64,000 nucleotides of DNA, taken from positions 1,116,001 through 1,180,000 of the forward strand of contig NZ_CP106879.1 in assembly GCF_025677645.1 (NCBI RefSeq), in the 5' to 3' direction. The notes below the pieces were generated by a model that worked only from the letters and a program-made list of their open reading frames with translations, made no database searches and was not told where the DNA came from. Both the position numbers and the translations under genes were made by a program. Positions 53,197 to 59,811 of this stretch are shown one piece after another (positions within the stretch are counted from its first letter, which is position 1; each line of letters begins with the position of its first letter). This stretch comes from Curtobacterium poinsettiae. GTDB lineage: Bacteria > Actinomycetota > Actinomycetes > Actinomycetales > Microbacteriaceae.

Positions 53197-53247
53197 GCCG
53201 AAGCGACAGATCGCCGCGAACCGTTCGCAGCGATCTGTCGCTTTGGC
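53197..53247 (+). terminator. Hairpin terminator of the secreted-peptide operon
   Basis: 18-bp arms (53,197-53,214 and 53,230-53,247, one G-U) that extend inward through GCGAA/TTCGC. Core AAGCGACAG/CTGTCGCTT is shared with the hairpin at 35,120. No U-tract, as for the other hairpins in this window. Confidence 0.8.
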
Positions 53248-53260
53248 ACAGGCGATCGAC

Positions 53261-53292
53261 GCCCATTTGGTTGACGCGTCAACTAAATGGGC
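53261..53292 (+). promoter_or_regulatory. 32-bp near-perfect palindromic operator over the VOC gene promoter
   Basis: Two 16-bp halves (53,261-53,276 and 53,277-53,292) are complementary except at one position, with centre TTGACGCGTCAA. TTGACG (53,271) is a good -35, 17 bases from CACACT (53,294), and the ATG follows six bases later. A repressor, plausibly of the MarR type, would block the promoter. None is encoded nearby. Confidence 0.78.
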
Positions 53293-53305
53293 GCACACTG
53301 GTGCC

Positions 53306-54190
53306 ATGCACACGCAGGACCTCCTCGCCGCCGACACCGGGATGGGTGCCGTCACCCTCCGCGTCGCGAACCTCGACCGGATGATCGGCTACTACCGCGA
53401 CGGCGTCCAGCTCTCGCTGCTCTCGAACGACGGCAGCGTCGCCGTCCTCGGGCGACCGGGCGCCGGTGGCCTGGCGGTGCCGATCGTGATCCTCGAGCAC
53501 GCGCCGTCCATGCAGCACGCCAGCCCGCACGACGCCGGCCTGTTCCACACCGCGATCCTGTTCGACACGAGGGCCGACCTGGCCGCCGCGCTGTACTCGG
53601 TCGCAACGAAGTTCCCGCAGACCTTCACCGGCAGCGCCGACCACCTGGTGAGCAACGCGTTCTACTTCACCGATCCCGAGGGCAACGGCGTCGAGCTGTA
53701 CTGGGACCGTGACCGCACCGAGTGGTCGTGGACGCACGGCATGGTCGACATGGACACGAAGTACGTCGACCCGAACGCGTTCCTGCAGGAGCACCTGACG
53801 CAAGACGCCCTGGACACCGCCGCGGAACGCCCGGGCAAGGTCGGCCACGTGCACCTGTCCGTCGGCGACGTCGACGCCGCACGCTCCTTCTACGTGGACA
53901 CCCTCGGCTTCGAGACCACCGCCGGCTTCGGCGACGCCCTGTTCGTCAGCGCCGGCGGGTACCACCACCACATGGCGATGAACACCTGGAACTCACGTGG
54001 GGCCGGGCGCCGCCAGCTCGCGCTCGGGCTGGGACTCGTGCGGATCGAGGTGCCCGGGTCGGACGACCTCGGTGCCCTCGTCGCGCGCATGCACGACACC
54101 GGGGTGCAGACCGCCGACGACGGCCGGACGGTCGCGTTCGAGGACCCTTGGGCGAACCGCATCGAGGTGACCGCGCCCGGTCGCGGCTGA
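53306..54190 (+). CDS. VOC-family protein with two glyoxalase/dioxygenase modules
   Basis: 294 residues with two VOC halves. The first half has MGAVTLRVANLDRMIGYYRD and ends YFTDPEGNGVELYWDR, with a metal-site Glu. The second has GKVGHVHLSVGDVDAARSFYVD and AFEDPWANRIEVT. SAGGYHHHMAMNTWNS is typical of the catechol-2,3-dioxygenase-like subgroup often controlled by MarR-family quinone sensors. Likely detoxifies quinones or catechols; substrate unproven. The ATG follows CACACT and six bases, so the transcript is leaderless. Confidence 0.87.
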   Translation: MHTQDLLAADTGMGAVTLRVANLDRMIGYYRDGVQLSLLSNDGSVAVLGRPGAGGLAVPIVILEHAPSMQHASPHDAGLFHTAILFDTRADLAAALYSVATKFPQTFTGSADHLVSNAFYFTDPEGNGVELYWDRDRTEWSWTHGMVDMDTKYVDPNAFLQEHLTQDALDTAAERPGKVGHVHLSVGDVDAARSFYVDTLGFETTAGFGDALFVSAGGYHHHMAMNTWNSRGAGRRQLALGLGLVRIEVPGSDDLGALVARMHDTGVQTADDGRTVAFEDPWANRIEVTAPGRG

Positions 54191-54208
54191 CGAGCGGGTC
54201 GCGAGGGG

Positions 54209-54278
54209 CCGAGTCTCGGGTTGAGCGACACTCCTCGCGCCCGCAGCCCCGAGAAGTGTCGCTGACCCCGAGACTCGG
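54209..54278. terminator. Long imperfect bidirectional hairpin between the VOC and SDR genes
   Basis: 29-base arms (54,209-54,237 and 54,250-54,278) pair with a few mismatches around a 12-base loop, between convergent genes. Inner arm GAGCGACACTCCTCG. Confidence 0.78.
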
Positions 54279-54301
54279 CGCCGGCTGCCCGGCCGCCCGC
54301 G

Positions 54302-55087
54302 TCAGGCGCTGTTCGAGATCCCGCCGTCCGACTTCAGCAGCTGGCCGTTCACCCACGCACCCTGCTCCGAGCAGAGGAACCCGACGAGCGCGGCGGTGTC
54401 CGACGGGCGTCCGAGCCGACCGAGCGGGGTGCCCTCGACGGCCCACCCCTTGACCTCGTCGGACATCCAGCCGGTGTCGTTCGGGCCCGGGTTCACCACG
54501 TTGGCGCTGACGCCGAGGCTGCCGAGCTCCTTCGCGGCGCCGAACACGATCCGGTCGAGCGCGCCCTTCGACGCCCCGTACGGCAGGTTGTACGCGATGT
54601 GGTCGCTCGTCAGCGCGACGATCCGACGTCGGTCCCTCGGTGCGGCGTCCCCGGCACGCTCGAGCCCGGCCGCGTAGGCCTGCACGAGCAGGAACGGTGC
54701 GCGGGCGTTCACGGCGAAGTGGCGGTCCCACGACTCGACCGTGGTGGTGCGCAGGTCGGAGTCGACGGACTCGCAGTGCGACATGACGAGGGCGGTGACG
54801 GGGGCGCCGGCTTCCGTCTCGGCGCGGCCGACGAGCGCGGCCGCCTGCTCCGGGTCCTCCAGGTCGACCGGAAGGCGCGTCACCCGTGCTCCCGCAGCCT
54901 CGCACTCCTGCACCACCGACTCGACCCCGTCCGGGTCCGCCCCGCCGCTCACGCGGTCGTCGTAGGGCCCCCACCACGAGATGGCGAGGTCCCAGCCGTC
55001 GGTCGCCAGCCGGGCGGCGAGCGCTGCACCGATGCCGGCTCTGCGGCCCACCCCGGTCACCAGGGCGAGTGGTCGTGCGGACGTCAT
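54302..55087 (-). CDS. SDR-family oxidoreductase (FabG/enoyl reductase-like)
   Basis: 261 residues. The nucleotide-binding segment is LVTGVGRRAGIGAALAARLA, where the usual TGxxxGxG is slightly altered. Catalytic residues are the Ser in IVALTSDHIAYNLPYGASKGA and Tyr/Lys in YGASK. The end VNGQLLKSDGGISNS is typical. Redox substrate unknown. ATG 55,087 follows AGGAGG. It converges on the VOC gene. Confidence 0.9.
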   Translation of the reverse strand: MTSARPLALVTGVGRRAGIGAALAARLATDGWDLAISWWGPYDDRVSGGADPDGVESVVQECEAAGARVTRLPVDLEDPEQAAALVGRAETEAGAPVTALVMSHCESVDSDLRTTTVESWDRHFAVNARAPFLLVQAYAAGLERAGDAAPRDRRRIVALTSDHIAYNLPYGASKGALDRIVFGAAKELGSLGVSANVVNPGPNDTGWMSDEVKGWAVEGTPLGRLGRPSDTAALVGFLCSEQGAWVNGQLLKSDGGISNSA

Positions 55088-55214
55088 GCGTGCCTCCTGT
55101 CCGGCGCTCCGTCGCACCGATCGGCACCCAGTCTGCCGGAACCGGCCGGCCGCGTGAGCATCGCAGCCGGTGTCCTGTCGGCGGACGGCCGACCGCGGGG
55201 GCCAAGATGGACGG

Positions 55215-55790
55215 ATGCCACGCACACGACGGCCCTCCCGACCGGGGCGCGGACCCCGCGGCGGTCGCCCCGACCCCCGCGACCTGCCGCTCGAGCACGT
55301 CCGCGACCGGATGTCGTCGTACATCTACGGCAACATCACGGTGCTCGCCGTCGCGATCGCGGTGAACCCGGAGCAGATCCACCACGGCGCCGCGGTGGCG
55401 ACCGTCCTGGCGACCGCGGTGCTCACGTACCTGGCCCACGTGCTCGCGCACCTGGTCGCGCACGGGCTCGGCGACGACGGCGAGGAGTCCGCCGAGGACC
55501 GCGCTGCGCGCCGCGACTCGGTCGCGACGATCGTCCGGAACGCCAACCCGATCGCGACCTCGGGGCTGATCCCGGCGGTCCTCTACGCGGCTGCATGGGT
55601 CGGGTGGCTGCCGGCGGAGTGGGCGCAGATCGCGGCGACGGCGATCCTGGTCGTGCGCATCGGGCTGGTGGGCGTGTTCATGCAGCGGTTCAGCGGCAAG
55701 CAGCCGACGTTCCTCGGGCTGTGGGGCGGGATCGTGCTGGCCGCGGTGGCGTTCGTGATCGGTCTCGTCAAGGTGGTGCTGACCCATTGA
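55215..55790 (+). CDS. Small polytopic membrane protein of unknown function
   Basis: 191 residues. The first 35 residues are Arg/Pro/Gly-rich (MPRTRRPSRPGRGPRGGRP) and cytoplasmic. Four membrane helices follow, with the acidic loop GDDGEESAEDRAARRDS between the second and third. EHVRDRMSSYIYGNITVLAVAIAVNP near the start is distinctive. ATG 55,215 has CAAGAT six bases upstream. Its stop overlaps the TTG start of the signal peptidase gene, so they are coupled. Family not recognised. Confidence 0.75.
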   Translation: MPRTRRPSRPGRGPRGGRPDPRDLPLEHVRDRMSSYIYGNITVLAVAIAVNPEQIHHGAAVATVLATAVLTYLAHVLAHLVAHGLGDDGEESAEDRAARRDSVATIVRNANPIATSGLIPAVLYAAAWVGWLPAEWAQIAATAILVVRIGLVGVFMQRFSGKQPTFLGLWGGIVLAAVAFVIGLVKVVLTH

Positions 55791-56434
55791 GCGACACGCA
55801 CCCCCACGCCGAACCGCACGCCGAACCCGCCGCCGAGAGCGAGCCGGAGCGCGGGGGCCTCCGGTTCCTGCGCGACCTCGTCATCATCGTCGTCGTGGCG
55901 CTGCTGGCGTCCTTCCTGGTCAAGGCGTACCTGGTCCGTTCGTTCTACATCCCCTCGGCCTCGATGCAGAACACGCTGCTCGTCGGAGACCGGGTGCTCG
56001 TCAACGAGCTCGTGCCCGGGGTGGTGCCGCTGCAGCGTGGTGACGTCGTGGTGTTCCAGGACCCCGGCGGCTGGCTCGGCATGGGCCAGGGCGACGACCT
56101 GATCAAACGGGTCATCGGCCTGCCGGGTGACACGGTGTCGTGCTGCGACGCCGAGGGCCGCCTGTCGGTGAACGGGCACGCGGTCGACGAGCCCTACGTC
56201 GTGCTCGAACGCGGGTCGGACCGTGTCGCCGGGAAGGACTTCGGGATCACCGTGCCGAAGGGGCGCATCTGGGTGATGGGCGACAACCGGTACGACTCCG
56301 CCGACTCGCGTGTGCACGGCACCGTGCCGGTCGACGACGTCGTGGGGCGCGCCTTCGTGACCACGTGGCCCGTCTCGCGGTGGTCGGTGCTGTCCCGGTA
56401 CGGCGACGAGTGGGACCGGGTCCCGACGCCGTGA
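55787..56434 (+). CDS. lepB: Signal peptidase I
   Basis: 215 residues from a TTG at 55,787 overlapping the previous stop. A membrane helix (about 25-45) is followed by the catalytic Ser in FYIPSASMQNTL (box B), LVNELVPG (box C), the general-base Lys in DDLIKRVIGLPGD (box D) and WVMGDNRYDSADSR (box E). It removes signal peptides outside the membrane; clients in this window include the LAFTG proteins and the small secreted peptide. It overlaps the AraC-type gene by 4 bases. Confidence 0.95.
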   Translation: MSDTHPHAEPHAEPAAESEPERGGLRFLRDLVIIVVVALLASFLVKAYLVRSFYIPSASMQNTLLVGDRVLVNELVPGVVPLQRGDVVVFQDPGGWLGMGQGDDLIKRVIGLPGDTVSCCDAEGRLSVNGHAVDEPYVVLERGSDRVAGKDFGITVPKGRIWVMGDNRYDSADSRVHGTVPVDDVVGRAFVTTWPVSRWSVLSRYGDEWDRVPTP

Positions 56435-57249
56435 CCGCGGACGACGAGGGCTTCGGCTACGAGACCGGCGGGGACGACGATCTGTCGATCCACCGCATCG
56501 CGACACCGGGCAAGCGGTCGGGGACGATCGGTCCGCGCCCCGACCACGTCGTGTTCTGGCTCGCCGACGGCCGGGCCAGCCTGACCGCCGACGACGGCGA
56601 GCACTGGGAGGTCGGCGCCGAGCGGCCGATGATGCTCTCGGCGTCCGTCGCGTACGGGTTCGAGACCGACGCGACCGCCACGACGCTGCTGCACCTGTCA
56701 CCGTCGCTGCTCGGCGACACGGAAGAGTCCTCGGTGTTCGGGCAGCCGGACGCGGCGGATCCCGCACTCGAGCCGCTGCGGGCACTGCTGCGCGAGGCCT
56801 CCGGGCGCATCCTCGACCCCGGCCTGCCCGCCGACGACCGTGCGGCCCTGAACCGGCGGATCGCGACCGTCGTCCTGTCGACCTTCGCCCGGTCGCGATC
56901 GGACGTCGCGGACCGGATGCGGCGGGCGATCGGCTTCGTGCACGACCACGCCGACCGGACGCTGACGGTGGCGGACGTAGCAGCGGCCTGCGACCTGAGC
57001 GAGCGCGGCCTGCAGGACCTGTTCCGCCGTCGTCTCGGCGTCACCCCCATGCAGTACCTGCGCGAGGTCCGGCTCGACCGGGTGCACCTGGAGCTGGGGC
57101 GGCCGGGTTCCCGCGCGCTGCTCGTCAGCCAGGTCGCGCGGCGGTGGCGGTTCACCCACCTGGGGCGGTTCGCGGCGCACTACCGGGAACGGTTCGGGGA
57201 GCAGCCGCACCAGACCATCGCGCGGAGCGGCACACCCAGAGAACGGTAG
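56431..57249 (+). CDS. AraC-family transcriptional regulator
   Basis: 272 residues. The N-terminal half is a sensor-like domain with no clear family (HRIATPGKRSGTIGPRPDHVVFWL). The C-terminal AraC HTH is plain: GFVHDHADRTLTVADVAAACDLSERGLQDLFRRRLGVTP for the first helix-turn-helix, then QYLREVRLDRVHLEL and FTHLGRFAAHYRERFGEQP for the second. GTG 56,431 overlaps the signal peptidase stop. Target and signal unknown. Confidence 0.9.
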   Translation: MTADDEGFGYETGGDDDLSIHRIATPGKRSGTIGPRPDHVVFWLADGRASLTADDGEHWEVGAERPMMLSASVAYGFETDATATTLLHLSPSLLGDTEESSVFGQPDAADPALEPLRALLREASGRILDPGLPADDRAALNRRIATVVLSTFARSRSDVADRMRRAIGFVHDHADRTLTVADVAAACDLSERGLQDLFRRRLGVTPMQYLREVRLDRVHLELGRPGSRALLVSQVARRWRFTHLGRFAAHYRERFGEQPHQTIARSGTPRER

Positions 57250-57254
57250 TTCTC
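57239..57254 (+). promoter_or_regulatory. Candidate autoregulatory operator of the XRE/MmyB regulator
   Basis: GAGAAC-GGTA-GTTCTC, a perfect 6-bp inverted repeat, followed by a third half-site GTTCTT at 57,257-57,262. It lies 34-50 bases before the GTG start, over the expected -35 area of a promoter with -10 TATCCT (57,276). Confidence 0.55.
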
Positions 57255-57287
57255 GCGTTCTTTGCGGATTCCGGCTATCCTGCTCGC

Positions 57288-58145
57288 GTGGATGCGCGAC
57301 GGTCCGAACTGGGGCAGTACCTCCGCGCCCGTCGGGCACTCGTCCAGCCCGAGGACGTCGGCCTCACCCGTGAGCCCGGACGACGAGTGGACGGCCTGCG
57401 CCGCGAAGAGGTCGCACGGCTCGCGGGCATCAGCCCCGAGTACTACCTGCGGCTCGAACGGGGCCGCGACCACCAGCCGTCCGACCAGGTGCTCGTGGCG
57501 CTCGGCCGCGCACTGCGGCTCGACCACGAGGCCGTCGACTACCTGCGCCGCCTCGCACACGCCGAACGCCGCCGCCCCGAGGGGGTCGTGCCGCCGGGGC
57601 TCGACGACTCGGTCCGGTCGCTGCTGGCGCAGTGGTCGCACACCCCGGCGTTCGTGATGGACCGCAACCAGGACATCATCCTGTCCAACGCCCTGGCGAG
57701 CGCCCTCGGCCCCGGGTACATGGAGCCGGGCGCGAACCTCGTCCTGCAGATGTTCTCCGAGGCGTCCCGGCAGCACGCGGCCGATTGGGACCGCACCGCG
57801 CACCGGGTCGTCGCCGCGCTCCGGCTGCACGCCGAACCCGAGGACCCCCGGCTGCAGGAGATCGTCGGCACCCTGACCCTGCAGGACCCGGACTTCGCCC
57901 GCATCTGGGCCCGGCACGACGTCGCCGTGCAGCGCACCGGGGTCTCACGGCACTGGATCGACCCGATCGGGTGGGTCGAGTTCCGCTGGCAGAACCTCGC
58001 GATCCCGGGCAGCTCGCACGTGCTCGTGACCTTCTGGGCCGACCCCGGCACGCCCGCAGCCGCTGCCGTCGCGTACCTCGCCGCGCAGGTGCAGCAGGGC
58101 ACCGCGCGCCGGGAGCCGGTCGCAGGCGAGACCGCGGTGGGGTAG
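57288..58145 (+). CDS. XRE-family regulator with MmyB-like ligand-binding domain
   Basis: 285 residues. The HTH is RVDGLRREEVARLAGISPEYYLRLERGRDHQPSDQVLVAL. The MmyB-like domain starts near residue 100 (PAFVMDRNQDIILSNALASALGPGY) and continues through HWIDPIGWVEFRWQNLAIPGSSHVLVTFWADPGT. Such regulators often control neighbouring oxidoreductases or hydrolases in response to lipophilic ligands. GTG 57,288 follows TATCCT and six bases (leaderless). It converges on a gene encoding a related ligand-binding domain without HTH. Confidence 0.92.
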   Translation: MDARRSELGQYLRARRALVQPEDVGLTREPGRRVDGLRREEVARLAGISPEYYLRLERGRDHQPSDQVLVALGRALRLDHEAVDYLRRLAHAERRRPEGVVPPGLDDSVRSLLAQWSHTPAFVMDRNQDIILSNALASALGPGYMEPGANLVLQMFSEASRQHAADWDRTAHRVVAALRLHAEPEDPRLQEIVGTLTLQDPDFARIWARHDVAVQRTGVSRHWIDPIGWVEFRWQNLAIPGSSHVLVTFWADPGTPAAAAVAYLAAQVQQGTARREPVAGETAVG

Positions 58146-58177
58146 CGAGGCGGTCGCAGCGGGCGCTGCGCTCGCGG

Positions 58178-58717
58178 TCAGGCGGTCGTCGCGTCCTCGT
58201 CGAGCAGTCCCCGGAGCGTCGTGAGCCGCGCGGCGGACTCCTCGTCCGCTGCCGTCCACACCACGAGCACGTGCTCGGGGTCCTCCAGCCGACGCAGCTG
58301 CTCCCACCGCAGGTCGATCCGGCCCACCAGCGGGTTCTCGAACGTCGACTCCCCGCGTCGATCCGGCCGCACCGCGCCGCCGGCCCACTCGGTCGCGAAT
58401 GTCGTGCTCCTGGCCATCAGCTCGCCCAGCAGCTCCTGGAACCGGTCGTCGGCGTCGTGCTCGTCCAGCGAGTCCCGGAGCATCGCGGCGGTGCGGTGCG
58501 CCTCGGCCTCCCAGCCGTCGACCGAGTCCTCGACCCAGGGGTTCAGGAAGGTGAACCGCGCCAGGTTCGTGCCGACGGTGAGGGACGCGGACAGGGCCCC
58601 GGCGAGCCGGTTCGCCGCCACGACGTCCAGGTGCCGGTCGAAGACCACGACCGGTTCGGCGAGCGCGTCCACGAAGTCCTGGGCCGACGTCGTCGTCGTG
58701 CCGTCCTCGTGTTCCAT
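58178..58717 (-). CDS. Stand-alone MmyB-like ligand-binding domain (no HTH)
   Basis: 179 residues. EPVVVFDRHLDVVAANRLAGALSASL, LARFTFLNPW, STTFATEWAGGAVRPDRRGESTFENPLVGRIDLRWEQL and VLVVWTAADEESAARLTTL match the ligand-binding half of XRE/MmyB regulators, but no helix-turn-helix precedes it. In frame, TAG lies 14 bases before the ATG, so it cannot extend. TAGCGT and six bases precede ATG 58,717, so the short form has its own leaderless promoter. It may sequester ligand or modulate a full-length paralogue such as the gene at 57,288, or be a remnant. Confidence 0.78.
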   Translation of the reverse strand: MEHEDGTTTTSAQDFVDALAEPVVVFDRHLDVVAANRLAGALSASLTVGTNLARFTFLNPWVEDSVDGWEAEAHRTAAMLRDSLDEHDADDRFQELLGELMARSTTFATEWAGGAVRPDRRGESTFENPLVGRIDLRWEQLRRLEDPEHVLVVWTAADEESAARLTTLRGLLDEDATTA

Positions 58718-58998
58718 GCGATCACGCTAACCGGCTGGGCAGTGGAGCAGGAGGGAGAAGGGGGCCCCGGCGGGGACCCCGTCGCCGTGCCTCCGCCCCG
58801 CAGGGGGACCCCGGCACGGTGCGTCCGGCCGTCCGAGGGCACCCCGCGGCGCACCCGGCGCCGCCGACGCGCGCTGTCGTCGGGGGTGACGGGCAACGAC
58901 AGGGACAGGACGGCGCAGCGCCCGCAGCCCTAGCGTGACGACGCCGGGACCCCCGGTCCCCGCACCACCCCAGACGTTCGTCACGAAGGAGACCCGCA

Positions 58999-59730
58999 AT
59001 GGCTGCACCCACCATCGTCCTCGTCCACGGCGCGTTCGCCGACTCCGCCAGCTGGGCGCCCGTCACCCGCGAGCTGCTCGACCGCGGCCACACGGTCCTC
59101 GTCCCGCCGGTCTACAACCGCAGCCTCGCCGAGGACGCCGCCTCGATCCGCGCCGTCGCCGAGCACGTCGACGGGCCGGTCGTCCTCGCCGGGCACTCGT
59201 ACGGCGGCGCCGTGATCACCGTCGCTGGCGAAGCCGAGAACGTCGTCGGACTCGTCTACGTCTCCGGCTACGTGCTCGAGGTCGGCGAGAGCCTCGGACA
59301 GCTGCAGGGCGGGTTCCCGGACTCGGACCTCGCCGCGAACCTGGTGTACACGCCGTACCCGGTCGCCGGCGCCGAGGACGGCACCGACGTCTCCGTCGCG
59401 ATCGACGCGTTCCCGCAGGTCTTCGCCGCCGGGGTCGACCCGCGCGTCGCCGAGGTCCTCGCGGTCTCGCAGCGCCCGCTGTCCGGCGCCGCCTTCGGTG
59501 AACCGGCCTCCGCCGCCGCGTGGAAGACCACCCCCGCGTGGGCGATCGTCTCGTCCGACGACCACACCATCAACCCCGAGGTCGAGCGCTTCGGCTACTC
59601 CCGTGCCGGCATCACCGACGTGACCGAGCTCGCCGCCCCGCACCTCGTCATGCAGACCCACCCGAAGGACGTCGCCGACGTCATCGAGCGCGCCGTCGCC
59701 GCGACCAGCGCGACCGACGCCGCCGCCTGA
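58999..59730 (+). CDS. Alpha/beta-hydrolase
   Basis: 243 residues. The oxyanion region is IVLVHGAFADSASW, the nucleophile elbow AGHSYGGAVI gives Ser, and the late His is in APHLVMQTHPKDVADVI; the Asp is likely in SSDDHTINPEV. This is the small EstC/methylketone-hydrolase-like subgroup. Substrate unknown. ATG 58,999 follows GAAGGAG. A -10-like TAGCGT at 58,931 suggests a leader of about 55 bases. It diverges from the stand-alone MmyB-like gene, which may mark its regulation. Confidence 0.9.
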   Translation: MAAPTIVLVHGAFADSASWAPVTRELLDRGHTVLVPPVYNRSLAEDAASIRAVAEHVDGPVVLAGHSYGGAVITVAGEAENVVGLVYVSGYVLEVGESLGQLQGGFPDSDLAANLVYTPYPVAGAEDGTDVSVAIDAFPQVFAAGVDPRVAEVLAVSQRPLSGAAFGEPASAAAWKTTPAWAIVSSDDHTINPEVERFGYSRAGITDVTELAAPHLVMQTHPKDVADVIERAVAATSATDAAA

Positions 59731-59741
59731 CGCGACCACCC

Positions 59742-59782
59742 CTGGAGGCGCGGCGTGCGCCCGACGCGCACCGCGCCTCCAG
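59742..59782 (+). terminator. Hairpin between the hydrolase and the MFS transporter genes
   Basis: CTGGAGGCGCGG pairs with CCGCGCCTCCAG, with inner GTGCGC/GCGCAC pairing and a short bulge. It is followed 30 bases later by an AGGAGG/GTG start, so may only attenuate transcription. Confidence 0.65.
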
Positions 59783-59811
59783 GATGTCCCCGTTCCACCC
59801 CAGGAGGCGAC

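Noticed and set aside
58718..58960. A remnant HTH upstream of the stand-alone MmyB-like gene (GRTVPG-like words in one frame)
   Set aside because: The resemblance is short, the frames disagree, and GC-rich low complexity could create it by chance.
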